Counted from the stretch's first letter, positions 8,044 to 15,724 are shown. The stretch: DNA of 17,787 bases from Lachnoclostridium sp. UBA739 (GCA_002297865.1 DBKX01000008.1:1-17787); one strand, 5' to 3'. Numbers and translations are program-made. The notes: generated by a model not told the origin, from the letters alone.

Positions 8044-8086
8044 CAAAGAAGCAGTTTTCTTGAATGTTAAGAAAACTGCTTCTTTG
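8044..8086. terminator. Perfect 18-bp hairpin, probable bidirectional terminator
   Basis: The arms 8044-8061 and 8069-8086 pair perfectly with a 7-base loop. The arms carry their own A/T-rich outer and inner tracts. A U-tract after the stem is weak (CCTTAATAT), so it is not a textbook intrinsic terminator. It sits just after the secreted-protein stop and ahead of the next promoter. Confidence 0.6.
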
Positions 8087-8111
8087 CCTTAATATATAAA
8101 ATTAAATATAA

Positions 8112-8140
8112 TTGACATGAGATTTTCCCATAGGTAGAAT
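8112..8140 (+). promoter_or_regulatory. Sigma-A promoter for the radical SAM/dUTPase genes
   Basis: A perfect TTGACA (8112-8117) is followed by a 17-base spacer and TAGAAT (8135-8140). The predicted start is about 30 bases before the ATG at 8177. Confidence 0.8.
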
Positions 8141-8176
8141 ATAACTAGTAAATATAAATTGACAAGAGGGCAAAGT

Positions 8177-8704
8177 ATGAACTACGCAGATATAAAACGA
8201 ATTGATGTAGCCAATGGACCAGGTGTCCGAGTATCATTATTTGTAAGTGGCTGCACACATCATTGTAAAGGATGTTTTAATGAAGTAACATGGGATTTTA
8301 ATTATGGCAATCCATTTACTGAAAAAGAGATAGATCTTATTATAGAATATTTAGATAAAGACTTTATCAAAGGTTTGACCATTTTAGGCGGTGAACCATT
8401 TGAATATGCCAATCAGAAAGGATTACTTCCATTGTTGCGAAGGGTAAGAAAAGAATTGCCTGAGAAATCTATTTGGTGCTTTTCTGGATATTTGTTTGAT
8501 GAGCAGATTGTTGGTCAAATGTGTGAGAAGTGGGAAGAGACTAGGGAAATGCTTTCTTACTTAGATGTTGTGGTGGACGGTAAGTTTGAAGAAGAGCGTA
8601 AGAATCTAGGCATTCGTTTTCGTGGTTCCGATAATCAGAGAATTATTCTGGTGAAAGATTCTCTTGAGAAGGGCGAAGTTGTTCTTTGGGATGAGGCACA
8701 GTAA
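8177..8704 (+). CDS. nrdG: Anaerobic ribonucleotide reductase activating protein (radical SAM)
   Basis: The protein has 175 residues, close to the usual NrdG length. The radical SAM cluster motif is C26-xxx-C30-xx-C33 (CTHHCKGC), preceded by the NGPGVRVSLFVSGC stretch typical of NrdG. The SAM-binding GGEP lies at 71-74, with SGY near residue 105. NrdG uses a [4Fe-4S] cluster and S-adenosylmethionine to create the glycyl radical on NrdD, the oxygen-sensitive class III reductase that makes deoxynucleotides. The start was moved from an in-frame TTG at 8159 to the ATG at 8177, which has an AGAGGG site about 7 bases upstream. nrdD is not in this window, so the partner must be elsewhere or this copy is an orphan. 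Other small activases of pyruvate formate-lyase type share the motif but are longer. Confidence 0.88.
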   Translation: MNYADIKRIDVANGPGVRVSLFVSGCTHHCKGCFNEVTWDFNYGNPFTEKEIDLIIEYLDKDFIKGLTILGGEPFEYANQKGLLPLLRRVRKELPEKSIWCFSGYLFDEQIVGQMCEKWEETREMLSYLDVVVDGKFEEERKNLGIRFRGSDNQRIILVKDSLEKGEVVLWDEAQ

Positions 8705-8804
8705 GTTTAGTTGGCTTTACAAGAGAAGTGTTGACATGATAAAATGACGGAAGCCGAAAATGTAAGGATGCGTTTTCAAAAATACATGACGAATGGAGAA
8801 TACA

Positions 8805-9245
8805 ATGAATAAAGAGACTATACGAATTAAATATCATTCAAAGGAAATACAAAAACTGGAATATATTGATGGTAAAAGTGATTGGATTGACTTGAGAAGT
8901 GCAGAACATGTTACCTTGAAGAAGGGAGAATTTCATTTAATTAAATTAGGTGTATCCATGCAATTGCCAGAAGGTTATGAAGCAGTGATAGTTCCTAGAA
9001 GTTCAACATACCTTAATTTTGGAATTATTCAAACAAATCATATGGGAGTAGTGGATGAATGCTATTGTGGGGACAATGATGTTTGGATGATGCCTGCTTT
9101 AGCAATGAGAGATACCGAAATCAATGTGAATGACAGAATATGTCAGTTTAGAATTCAGAAACACCAGCCACAAATCATTTTTTATGAAGTTGAGCATTTA
9201 GATAATAGCGATCGTGGCGGGATTGGAAGTACAGGGAAAAAATAA
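8805..9245 (+). CDS. dut: dUTP diphosphatase, trimeric type
   Basis: The 146-residue protein carries all five dUTPase motifs: I (DLRSA, 29-33), II (PRSST, 64-68), III ([10 protein letters not shown], 81-90, with catalytic Asp84 and the ring-stacking Tyr87), IV (RICQF, 111-115) and V (RGGIGSTG, 137-144). The enzyme hydrolyses dUTP to dUMP and pyrophosphate, keeping uracil out of DNA and supplying dTMP synthesis. Motif V normally reads RGxxGFGSTG; here the stacking Phe is Ile. The start was placed at 8805 because GGAG lies 6 bases upstream; an ATG at 8793 overlaps that site and has no RBS. It follows the nrdG-like gene by about 100 bases with no terminator between, so both probably share one transcript. 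Phage-encoded dUTPases look similar, but nothing else here is phage-like. Confidence 0.9.
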   Translation: MNKETIRIKYHSKEIQKLEYIDGKSDWIDLRSAEHVTLKKGEFHLIKLGVSMQLPEGYEAVIVPRSSTYLNFGIIQTNHMGVVDECYCGDNDVWMMPALAMRDTEINVNDRICQFRIQKHQPQIIFYEVEHLDNSDRGGIGSTGKK

Positions 9246-9248
9246 TAG

Positions 9249-9283
9249 AAATGCCAGAAGAATCAAAACACTTCTGGCATTTT
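9249..9283 (+). terminator. Rho-independent terminator after dut
   Basis: AAATGCCAGAAG (9249-9260) pairs with CTTCTGGCATTT (9271-9282) around a 10-base loop, followed by a short T-run. It lies 4 bases after the dut stop codon. Confidence 0.85.
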
Positions 9284-9317
9284 ACATAGTAATGAGTAAT
9301 ATTTATTTGGAGGTTAC

Positions 9318-9359
9318 ATGGAAGAAGCTTTTCTAAAACAAATAATGCTATCTTTGTGA
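9318..9359 (+). pseudogene. 13-codon ORF with a strong RBS, possible 5' gene remnant
   Basis: GGAGG (9309-9313) lies 4 bases before an ATG that encodes MEEAFLKQIMLSL and then stops. No gene follows on this strand. It could be the surviving 5' end of a deleted gene or a chance ORF. The RBS quality is the only real support. Confidence 0.25.
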
Positions 9360-9366
9360 GTTAAAA

Positions 9367-9385
9367 AATCAGACTAGGTATAGTC
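9367..9385 (-). terminator. Weak terminator after the DUF6273 gene
   Basis: On the minus strand GACTA-TACC-TAGTC forms a 5-bp stem followed shortly by six Ts. It sits a few bases past the stop at 9392. The stem is short, so confidence is limited. Confidence 0.45.
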
Positions 9386-9391
9386 AAGATA

Positions 9392-10576
9392 TTATTGATA
9401 TGAGTACCACATTGCTGGTCTAGCAGCAAATCCTTCAACATTTACAAGGTAACCGTACTCCATAACGATGTTACCCTCAGCTAAGAAAGAAGCTGTTTTA
9501 GGGTCGCTTCCTGGAGAACGAAGCCATGTATTTACTTTACAGGTTGGCATTACATCTGCATATTGTTCTGCTTCATCGACACTAAGAAGGAAAACGTGAT
9601 CCTTTGTGTCATTACCACCATCTACTTGGTACATTTGGTTATCTTCCATTGTAACGTTGGAAAGAAGAATATTTTCCTTTTCTTCTTGTGTAAAGGTATC
9701 CATAAATTCTCTATTAAGATACTGTCTAAGAGAAGAATGTTCCCAAGTTACATTTTCTAATGCGTTGTGAAATGTCATATTAGCCAATGCCCTGTTCTTA
9801 ATAAGCAGAGCGGCGTCATTTTTCTTGTCTAAGATAGTCCAAGAATGACCACCAATCACAACTTTCTTTCCGATTTCAGTATTTCGGACAATAATTTGTT
9901 CTACCGCAGCTTCCTGCACTTCACTGTCATTGTAAGAGTGCGCTTGGGCAAATAACTGCCTTGCTTCCGGATAATCTTGATTGTCTTTTAATTTCAGTCC
10001 GTAATAATACTTGCACTCTTGTAGCATGGATTCAGAATCTTTATATGTGTCAAGCTTTGCATAAAGTTTAATCGCCATGTTATACATGCCAGCTGTTTTG
10101 TAAGCGCGCGCGCGGAGATACTTAAAAGATGTAGTTGTGCATGAGATAAACAGCACCACTACGAAAACCGCTATCATTACTCGCATCATATTACCTCGGA
10201 TAATTTTTTTTTCAAATTTTTCTTTGAGCTGTAAACATTTTTCTGCCATATTAGGTGAATCCTGATAATCTTCAAGAGCACGAAATTGTTCCTCCGCTAC
10301 GTCACAGTCCCTTGTGTTTTTTGCGTTGGATAATTTCTTTAATGCTGCTTCATAAGCATTTGCTTTTATATCAAGTCTTGTCTGTTTTGCACGTTTGCGG
10401 CATTCCCTGCAATAGTGCTTAGAGTCTTTGTAGTCTTCTATTTGTTTGAAACTAGCAAGAGCTTTACGATATATCAGGATTTTGTCTCTACATGCAACCA
10501 TACAGTCAGCTGCATGAAATAATTTTACTGTTCGCTGGTAAATCTCTTCCATTCTGTTATAGACCTTTCTTTTCAT
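9392..10576 (-). CDS. Membrane protein with DYKDS-type repeats and a DUF6273 domain
   Basis: The 394-residue protein has an N-terminal cytosolic helical region with TPR-like units ending in DYKDS (48-52) and DYQDS (103-107). One membrane helix follows at about 130-147 (MMRVMIAVFVVVLFISC). Two more units lie beyond it, ending in TYKDS (177-181) and SYNDS (214-218). The C-terminal part (about 236-392) is a DUF6273-type domain with WTILDKK, WEHSSLRQYLN, VFLLSVDEAEQY, WLRSPG and ARPAMW. The DUF6273 domain should be outside the cell if the N-terminus is inside. Such domains are common in surface proteins of gut Clostridia; function unknown. The first ATG has no RBS. The ATG at 10552 (residue 9) has AAAGG about 11 bases upstream and may be the true start. 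It lies 67 bases after the AIM24-like gene, probably in one operon. Confidence 0.8.
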   Translation of the reverse strand: MKRKVYNRMEEIYQRTVKLFHAADCMVACRDKILIYRKALASFKQIEDYKDSKHYCRECRKRAKQTRLDIKANAYEAALKKLSNAKNTRDCDVAEEQFRALEDYQDSPNMAEKCLQLKEKFEKKIIRGNMMRVMIAVFVVVLFISCTTTSFKYLRARAYKTAGMYNMAIKLYAKLDTYKDSESMLQECKYYYGLKLKDNQDYPEARQLFAQAHSYNDSEVQEAAVEQIIVRNTEIGKKVVIGGHSWTILDKKNDAALLIKNRALANMTFHNALENVTWEHSSLRQYLNREFMDTFTQEEKENILLSNVTMEDNQMYQVDGGNDTKDHVFLLSVDEAEQYADVMPTCKVNTWLRSPGSDPKTASFLAEGNIVMEYGYLVNVEGFAARPAMWYSYQ

Positions 10577-10643
10577 TCAGAATTTTGTGTTACATTGTTG
10601 TAATAAATTATGAAACAAATAAAGTAACTAAGTAGGTTATACA

Positions 10644-11393
10644 CTATAGCGGAGCCATAAGAACCTTTCCTGAACCACGATACACATTAACTAATCCTTC
10701 ACCAGATGCAGCAGAACCAATTAAACTTTTGGTTGAACGTTCTACTGTAAAGGTTAGGCTTTGGCTCCATGCAATTGCATAGCTGCCATCAATTTTAAGA
10801 ACGTCGTTATCTAAAGTGATTTCAATTAATTCCTCGCGCGGTACAGGTGATTCTAATACTGCTAATCCGGAACCAGTCAAGCAGGAGTTGAATAATCCTT
10901 CATTACCTGCAAGTGCGGAAGATAGAGTATTACGTGCAATCGTTTTCATGTCAACACTTCCATCACAAGCAAGGAATAAACCATCTTCTATGACCATACC
11001 TTTCCATGAGGAAATATCTTCGATTAAAAGATGTTTGTAGGTTGGTTCTAAGACAACCATGCCATTACCATGATAACGAGGTTTCACTGCACTTTCTTTG
11101 GTAACTTTTGAACTAGCAAACTTCTTGATTAGGTCTCCAGCACCTTTTATATTAGTTGCTGCAGCTACATTGCCAGCCATCCATTGCATTGCACCAGCTT
11201 GGACAATTACATCAGAATCATTTAAGTTAATGAAAACCTGTCTCTTTCTTATGTTCATCTGTGATGCATAAAAACTTTGTATCGCATCGGATGGATTTAC
11301 GCTAAGATCTTGTGTATATTCAAATATGGTATAAGCCCCTCTTTTGTCTAGTGTTTTTCTGTTGTTTGTGTCATTCAAGTTGAGTTGAAACAT
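10644..11393 (-). CDS. AIM24 (DUF124) family protein
   Basis: The 249-residue protein is rich in beta-strands, and its tail GSAASGEGLVNVYRGSGKV with a terminal LMAPL is the AIM24/DUF124 signature. The middle has the expected SGLAVLESPVP and GSYAIAWSQSL segments. The family was named for a yeast mitochondrial protein; bacterial members are small TRAP-like trimeric-fold proteins with no established reaction. It has no signal peptide. The ATG at 11393 was chosen because AAAGGAGG sits about 6 bases upstream; a longer in-frame extension has no RBS. It is the first gene of a minus-strand pair with the DUF6273 membrane protein, which suggests a joint envelope- or stress-related role (inference). Confidence 0.85.
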   Translation of the reverse strand: MFQLNLNDTNNRKTLDKRGAYTIFEYTQDLSVNPSDAIQSFYASQMNIRKRQVFINLNDSDVIVQAGAMQWMAGNVAAATNIKGAGDLIKKFASSKVTKESAVKPRYHGNGMVVLEPTYKHLLIEDISSWKGMVIEDGLFLACDGSVDMKTIARNTLSSALAGNEGLFNSCLTGSGLAVLESPVPREELIEITLDNDVLKIDGSYAIAWSQSLTFTVERSTKSLIGSAASGEGLVNVYRGSGKVLMAPL

Positions 11394-11428
11394 GATATCC
11401 TCCTTTAAATGTTCTAACCTTGTAATAC

Positions 11429-11457
11429 ATTGTATCATATGTTGCTAATATGCACAA
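11429..11457 (-). promoter_or_regulatory. Proximal promoter of the AIM24 operon
   Basis: On the minus strand TTGTGC (11452-11457), a 17-base spacer and TACAAT (11429-11434) are present. TG one base before the -10 makes it an extended -10 promoter. The predicted start lies about 30 bases before the ATG. Confidence 0.65.
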
Positions 11458-11477
11458 ATACATGTCATGTGCTTATA

Positions 11478-11506
11478 TTGTATCATTTGAACAAATGACT
11501 TTAAAA
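11478..11506 (-). promoter_or_regulatory. Distal promoter candidate and palindrome upstream of the AIM24 operon
   Basis: A second TGATACAAT (-10 at 11478-11483) repeats the proximal one, with a poor -35 TTTTAA (11501-11506) at 17 bases. TCATTTG-AA-CAAATGA (11483-11498) is a perfect 7-bp inverted repeat lying in its spacer, so it may be an operator. The remaining stretch 11507-11631 is A/T-rich and I see no gene or clear terminator in it. Confidence 0.45.
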
Positions 11507-11631
11507 AAATTATACTTATTAGAATAAAATGGAAATGTCAAGTAATTTATAAAAAATATTGCATAAGAAAGGTATGGGAATGTATAAGCATATATTTAAT
11601 AGTAATAAAAAATAAATTATTTAAAATGATT

Positions 11632-12516
11632 TTATACAAATTCAATAAATTTTTGCATTGACTTTGTTTGAAAAGCATTTACACAATAAGCAAATCCGAC
11701 TTCACGTTTAGGAATATTGTGAAGTAGTGGTAATTCCATAAGTGTGCCCCTTTCGATATCAGATTGCACAAATTCTCTGATTACACAAGCAATTCCTATT
11801 CCAATCTTTGCAAATTCAATCAGCAGATCCATATTACTTACTTCTAAAACCTGGTTTACTTGAATATCCTGGCTTTTGAAATATTCTTCAATATATCTCC
11901 TCGTAATATTTTCTTCATTTAAGAGCATTAGATTTCCATCTTTAAAAATATCAAACTGTTCCGAACCAGCTCGTATTTTTAGGTTATCATAGTAAGTCTT
12001 TGAGGTAACAAAGGTATCTTGAATGGAAGCCACAGAATGAAAAGCAAGATTCTTGAGCTGTTTCGGTTTTCCAATCAGACCAATATCGATTTTTCCTTCT
12101 TCTAAAAGTTTTACAGTATCAAATGTAGACTGGCACTGAATTGTAATTTTAATGTGAGGATACTGTTCTACAAATCCTTTCAAATAGGATAAAAGTAAAT
12201 ATTTACATAGGGTTGTACTGACTCCAATTCGTAGATGCCCAACTCCAAGCTGTTTCATGCGAACGATTTCTTCTTCTCCTTTTTCAATTGCTTTGAATGC
12301 AGTATCCACTTGTTCATATAGATGCTTTCCTTCATCGGTCAAAGTTACTCCACGAGAGCTTCGATGAAACAGTGTAATTGATAAAGAAGCCTCTAGTTTC
12401 TGTATGGCTTTACTGATGGCAGGCTGGCTTATGTAAAGTTCATTGGCGGCTCGAGATATATTGCCTTGTTTGGCAACGGTATAAAAAATGTGATAAAGAG
12501 AGAGATTGGTATCCAT
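11632..12516 (-). CDS. LysR-type transcriptional regulator, probable leuCD regulator
   Basis: The 294-residue protein has the normal LysR length. The winged helix-turn-helix spans about 1-60: YHIFYTVAKQGNISRAANEL, then SQPAISKAIQKLE and a wing (FHRSSRGVTLTDEG). A linker helix follows. The periplasmic-binding-like co-inducer domain starts near 93 (GHLRIGVSTTL) and includes KIDIGLIGKP. The start ATG has an AGGAGG site 8 bases upstream. The gene is divergent from leuC with 124 bases between. A perfect T-N11-A palindrome lies at 12533-12547, close to its own start and at about -65 from the predicted leuC start. This is the classical arrangement for a LysR protein that represses itself and activates the divergent operon. 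The inducer is probably a leucine-pathway intermediate such as isopropylmalate (inference). Confidence 0.9.
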   Translation of the reverse strand: MDTNLSLYHIFYTVAKQGNISRAANELYISQPAISKAIQKLEASLSITLFHRSSRGVTLTDEGKHLYEQVDTAFKAIEKGEEEIVRMKQLGVGHLRIGVSTTLCKYLLLSYLKGFVEQYPHIKITIQCQSTFDTVKLLEEGKIDIGLIGKPKQLKNLAFHSVASIQDTFVTSKTYYDNLKIRAGSEQFDIFKDGNLMLLNEENITRRYIEEYFKSQDIQVNQVLEVSNMDLLIEFAKIGIGIACVIREFVQSDIERGTLMELPLLHNIPKREVGFAYCVNAFQTKSMQKFIEFV

Positions 12517-12532
12517 AGAGAATCCTCCTGTT

Positions 12533-12547
12533 ATAACTGGCAGTTAT
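12533..12547. promoter_or_regulatory. LysR-type operator (T-N11-A palindrome)
   Basis: ATAACTGGCAGTTAT is a perfect 6-bp inverted repeat with a 3-base centre, and it satisfies the T-N11-A rule (T12534 to A12546). Its centre lies about 65 bases before the predicted leuC start site, the standard recognition-site position. A half-matching sequence near 12577-12590 (TACTTATGGTTAT) could be the activation site. Confidence 0.75.
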
Positions 12548-12569
12548 GATAAATATAGTTAATATGTAT

Positions 12570-12598
12570 TTCATTTATACTTATGGTTATGATACAAT
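12570..12598 (+). promoter_or_regulatory. leuCD promoter
   Basis: TACAAT at 12593-12598 is preceded by TGA, giving an extended -10. The -35 at 17 bases is poor (TTCATT, 12570-12575), as expected for an activator-dependent promoter. Confidence 0.7.
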
Positions 12599-12640
12599 GT
12601 CTCTATGAAAAAGGCAAGAAAAAGGTAGGAGGAATCATTT

Positions 12641-13906
12641 ATGGGAATGACAATGACACAGAAAATCTTAGCTGCTCATGCAGGATTAGACAAAGTAGTT
12701 GCAGGACAGTTAATTGAAGCAGATCTGGATTTAGTATTAGCTAATGACATTACTGGACCAGTTGCAATCCATGAGGTTCAGAAATTAAATAAAAAGACAG
12801 TATTTGATAAAGATAAAATTGCTTTGGTGCCAGATCATTTTACACCGAATAAAGATATCAAATCTGCTGAACATTGCAAATGTGTTCGTGAGTATGCAAA
12901 GGAACAAGACATTACCAATTATTTTGAAGTTGGGGAAATGGGAATTGAGCATGCATTATTACCAGAAAAAGGTTTAATTGTAGCTGGTGAAACTTGCATC
13001 GGTGCTGATTCACACACATGTACATATGGAGCATTAGGAGCATTTTCAACAGGTGTTGGAAGTACCGATATGGGAGCGGGCATGATTACAGGAAAGGCTT
13101 GGTTTAAAGTACCATCTGCAATCAAGTTTGTTTTAACAGGAAAACCTTCCAAATGGGTTAGCGGGAAAGACGTTATCTTACATATCATCGGTATGATTGG
13201 TGTAGATGGCGCTTTATACAAATCTATGGAATTTGTAGGAGACGGTATCAAGAATTTATCTATGGATGATCGTTTTACAATCGCAAACATGGCTATCGAA
13301 GCTGGTGCTAAGAATGGAATCTTCCCAGTGGATGATTTGACTATTGCTTATATGAAAGAACACTCCAAGAAGGAATTTACTGCATATGTTGCAGACGAAG
13401 ATGCAGAATACGATGAGACATACACAATTGACTTATCTACATTAGAGCCAACGGTTGCATTCCCTCATCTTCCAGAGAATACAAAGACTGTAAAAGAAGC
13501 TGGCGAAGTAAAGATTGACCAGGTTGTAATTGGTTCTTGTACCAATGGACGTATCGACGATTTACGTTGTGCAGCAAAAGTATTAGAAGGACGTCATATT
13601 GCACCAGGCATTCGTGCAATTGTGTTCCCAGCTACACAGTCTATTTACTTACAGGCAATTGAAGAAGGTTTGATTCAGACATTTATCAAGGCTGGTTGTG
13701 TTGTAAGTACACCAACTTGTGGACCATGTCTTGGTGGACATATGGGTGTTTTAGCAGCAGGTGAGCGTGCTGTTTCTACTACAAACCGTAACTTCGTAGG
13801 ACGTATGGGTCATGTAGAATCCGAAGTGTATTTAGCTAGTCCAGCAGTAGCAGCAGCCAGTGCTATTACAGGAAAAATTTCTGAGCCATCAGAATTAGGA
13901 TTATAG
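12641..13906 (+). CDS. leuC: 3-isopropylmalate dehydratase large subunit
   Basis: The 421-residue protein is the shorter (LeuC2/HacA-type) form found in Clostridia and archaea. Its [4Fe-4S] cluster cysteines are C300 (GSCTNGR) and C360/C363 (TCGPCLGG). The aconitase-family substrate segment [15 protein letters not shown] starts near 121. With LeuD it isomerises 2-isopropylmalate to 3-isopropylmalate in leucine synthesis. The RBS AGGAGG is 8 bases before the ATG. leuD follows after 12 bases. Homoaconitase is the main alternative from sequence alone, but the LysR gene, operon form and host type favour leucine. Expression is probably controlled by the divergent LysR regulator. Confidence 0.95.
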   Translation: MGMTMTQKILAAHAGLDKVVAGQLIEADLDLVLANDITGPVAIHEVQKLNKKTVFDKDKIALVPDHFTPNKDIKSAEHCKCVREYAKEQDITNYFEVGEMGIEHALLPEKGLIVAGETCIGADSHTCTYGALGAFSTGVGSTDMGAGMITGKAWFKVPSAIKFVLTGKPSKWVSGKDVILHIIGMIGVDGALYKSMEFVGDGIKNLSMDDRFTIANMAIEAGAKNGIFPVDDLTIAYMKEHSKKEFTAYVADEDAEYDETYTIDLSTLEPTVAFPHLPENTKTVKEAGEVKIDQVVIGSCTNGRIDDLRCAAKVLEGRHIAPGIRAIVFPATQSIYLQAIEEGLIQTFIKAGCVVSTPTCGPCLGGHMGVLAAGERAVSTTNRNFVGRMGHVESEVYLASPAVAAASAITGKISEPSELGL

Positions 13907-13918
13907 GAGGGTGAGAAC

Positions 13919-14404
13919 ATGAAAGCAAACGGAACAGTTTTTAAATATGGTGACAACGTAGATACTGATGTAATTATTCCAGCAAGATATTTAAATTCAT
14001 CAGATGGATTTGAATTAGCAAAACACTGTATGGAAGATATCGATGCAGATTTTGCAACAAAAGTAAAAGAAGGCGATATTATTGTAGCCAATAAGAATTT
14101 TGGCTGTGGTTCTTCTAGAGAACATGCACCACTTTCTATTAAATGTGCTGGTGTAAGCTGTGTTATTGCAGAGACATTTGCAAGAATCTTTTATCGTAAT
14201 GCAATCAATATTGGACTTCCTATTATTGAATGTCCTGAAGCTGCAAAGAATATTGAAGCAGGGGATCAGGTTGAAGTAGATTTTGATTCTGGTATGATCT
14301 ACAACAAAACCAAAGGAACCCAGTTTCAAGGTCAGGCATTCCCTGAGTTTATGCAGAAGATTATTACGAGCGGTGGGTTGATGAATTATATTAATGAGAA
14401 ATAA
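13919..14404 (+). CDS. leuD: 3-isopropylmalate dehydratase small subunit
   Basis: The 161-residue protein has the small-subunit swivel domain: the start motif [15 protein letters not shown] (about 11-25) and the substrate-contact loop [11 protein letters not shown] (61-71), in which the Ser-Ser-Arg-Glu contacts substrate. The length fits the LeuD2 type that pairs with short LeuC. The RBS TAGGAGGG lies inside the 12-base gap after leuC. leuB would usually be next but is absent here, so the pathway must be completed from another locus. Confidence 0.95.
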   Translation: MKANGTVFKYGDNVDTDVIIPARYLNSSDGFELAKHCMEDIDADFATKVKEGDIIVANKNFGCGSSREHAPLSIKCAGVSCVIAETFARIFYRNAINIGLPIIECPEAAKNIEAGDQVEVDFDSGMIYNKTKGTQFQGQAFPEFMQKIITSGGLMNYINEK

Positions 14405-14458
14405 TGCTGTTTGTTGTACAATTATAACTTTATAGTAATTACGGAAAAAGCGTAAAAA

Positions 14459-14651
14459 ATGCCAAAAGAAAAATATATGCCAAATCAGGATATTGAGTTA
14501 ATAAGAAGTGCATTGCAGTTTGATAATATTAATTAGGATTACAAATGGCGAAGATGCCATTAAAAGTGTCATTACAATCAATAGAGAGTGCAAAGTCATT
14601 CCACCGTATGGAGCCTGTCGTGGATTTATGACACAGTTAATGCCAGAATAA
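14459..14651 (+). pseudogene. Cytidine-deaminase-like gene remnant
   Basis: Two frames together resemble the C-terminal half of a small cytidine-deaminase-like protein. The first reads MPKEKYMPNQDIELIRSALQ and stops at 14534. The second, from 14535, reads ITNGEDAIKSVITINRECKV, then PPYGACRGFMTQLMPE and stop. In active enzymes the zinc motif is PCGxCR; here the first Cys is Tyr and a Gly replaces the usual residue after Arg. A third frame continues as NARIMDIIVW. The upstream half with the HAE motif is missing. Assignment rests mainly on the VIPPxGACRxFMxQL pattern, so it is moderately sure. The stretch 14405-14458 holds nothing recognisable. Confidence 0.5.
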
Positions 14652-14703
14652 TGGATATAATTGTTTGGTAAAATCGGAATTTGTGTGAATGATAAAAGGC
14701 TCA

Positions 14704-14748
14704 TAAAAAGGATGGAGAACGCAGCTTTGCATTCTCTCCATCCTTTTT
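14704..14748. terminator. Bidirectional terminator between leuCD region and AKR gene
   Basis: AAAAAGGATGGAGA and TCTCCATCCTTTTT form a strong stem with a smaller inner stem (GCA/TGC). A- and T-tracts flank it on both sides, so it can stop transcripts from the plus strand (leuCD) and from the minus strand (the reductase). Confidence 0.88.
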
Positions 14749-14752
14749 ATGG

Positions 14753-14821
14753 TTATGATATTTTCTTAGTAGCATCATGCGTGATGCTGACATTTTCTCT
14801 TGGGTAGAAGTTGTCGTCCAT
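14753..14821 (-). CDS. Possible 22-residue ORF downstream of the reductase gene
   Basis: On the minus strand an ATG at 14821 opens MDDNFYPRENVSITHDATKK and ends at 14753. A GGAG lies upstream but about 14 bases away, longer than ideal. It contains an internal inverted repeat, AGCATCA/TGATGCT (14771-14788). It may be the 5' stub of a deleted gene or a chance ORF; nothing identifies it. Confidence 0.2.
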   Translation of the reverse strand: MDDNFYPRENVSITHDATKKIS

Positions 14822-14839
14822 AATAATTGATTTATCTCC

Positions 14840-15673
14840 TTACCATGTCAGCGAAAATTCGACAAGTTCCGGTGTTTCAGGTTTGCCAATCAGTGGCTCT
14901 TTTCTGTCAATTGCAGAAAGCTGTGCCATTTCTTCGGCAGACAGAGTAAAATCAAACAGCGTAAAGTTTTCTCGGATATGCTCCGGCTGTGTACTTCTTG
15001 GAATGACAGCGATGCCTTTCTGAGTCAGAAAACGGAGTAAAAGCTGTGCCGGGGTCTTACCGTATTTCTTTGCGAGAGCAAGCACCGCAGGTTCCTGATA
15101 CATTTCGTTACGATTACCTTGACCGAGCGGTGCGTAGGCCATATGTGCAACCTGCTTTTTATCCATCCAGTTGCGTTCGGTGCTGCGCTGGCAGTAAAGA
15201 TTGGTTTCAATCTGATTTACTGTCGGGACAACCTTGTTGTAGGCAATCAGGTCAAGCAACTGATCCGGTTCAAAGTTGGAAACTCCGATAGCTCTGATTT
15301 TGCCGTTTGCATACAGTTTTTCCAGGCTGCGCCACGCTGCATAGTAGTTCGCGAAAGGCCAGTGAAGAAGCAGCAAATCAATGTAATTGGTTTGCAAATT
15401 CTCTAACGACTGCATGACTGTCTGCTCGGTATGTTCATAGGATTTGAAGTTTACTTTTGTGACAAGAAACAGCTCTTTGCGGTCAATTCCACTTGTTTTG
15501 ATGCCTTCTCCGACTTCTTTCTCATTTCCATAGGCTTCTGCCGTATCAATCATACGGTATCCTGCCTGAATTGCGGAAGCAACTGCATTAGTGCAGGCTT
15601 TACTACTGAGCATAAATGTACCAAAGCCAACAAGTGGCATCTGGATGTTGTTATTCAAAGTTAAATATTCCAT
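14840..15673 (-). CDS. Aldo/keto reductase
   Basis: The 277-residue protein is an NADPH-dependent aldo/keto reductase of the 2,5-diketogluconate reductase type. The catalytic tetrad is D43, Y48 (DTAEAYGNE), K73 (VTKVNF) and H104 (LLLHWPF). Other family motifs are IGVSNF (129-134), NQIETN (153-158) and VIPRST (223-228), the last contacting the NADPH phosphate. It reduces aldehydes or ketones in the cytosol; the true substrate is unknown. The ATG at 15673 has GGAGG 7 bases upstream. It is divergent from a MerR-type regulator, and its promoter has a 19-bp spacer with a dyad, so it is probably the regulator's target. G+C is visibly higher than in flanking genes, suggesting recent transfer. Confidence 0.93.
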   Translation of the reverse strand: MEYLTLNNNIQMPLVGFGTFMLSSKACTNAVASAIQAGYRMIDTAEAYGNEKEVGEGIKTSGIDRKELFLVTKVNFKSYEHTEQTVMQSLENLQTNYIDLLLLHWPFANYYAAWRSLEKLYANGKIRAIGVSNFEPDQLLDLIAYNKVVPTVNQIETNLYCQRSTERNWMDKKQVAHMAYAPLGQGNRNEMYQEPAVLALAKKYGKTPAQLLLRFLTQKGIAVIPRSTQPEHIRENFTLFDFTLSAEEMAQLSAIDRKEPLIGKPETPELVEFSLTW

Positions 15674-15724
15674 GTTCGTCCTCCGTAATTGTATTTGCAT
15701 AGGATATTTTTCTATGTTACACTC

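Noticed and set aside
8731..8736. TTGACA as a separate dut promoter
   Set aside because: No acceptable -10 lies 16-19 bases downstream; the nrdG-like promoter can serve both genes.
10104..10115. GCGCGCGC run as a Z-DNA or repeat element
   Set aside because: It is short, lies within a coding region and encodes an ordinary Arg-Ala-Arg stretch.
11452..11472. Imperfect palindrome GCACA...TGTGC as an operator
   Set aside because: The arms are only 5 bases and the centre does not match, so chance is likely in this A/T-rich stretch.
12517..12640. T-box or leucine leader upstream of leuC
   Set aside because: The leader is only about 35 bases long with no T-box motif, leucine-codon run or terminator.
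12919..13290. Minus-strand 123-residue ORF inside leuC
   Set aside because: It is a shadow of leuC with no RBS and no recognisable domains.
14498..14704. Minus-strand 68-residue ORF
   Set aside because: It lacks an RBS and lies opposite the deaminase-like remnant, which has recognisable motifs.
15431..15664. Plus-strand ORFs opposite the reductase gene
   Set aside because: They are antisense to a clear aldo/keto reductase with all catalytic residues and have no RBS.
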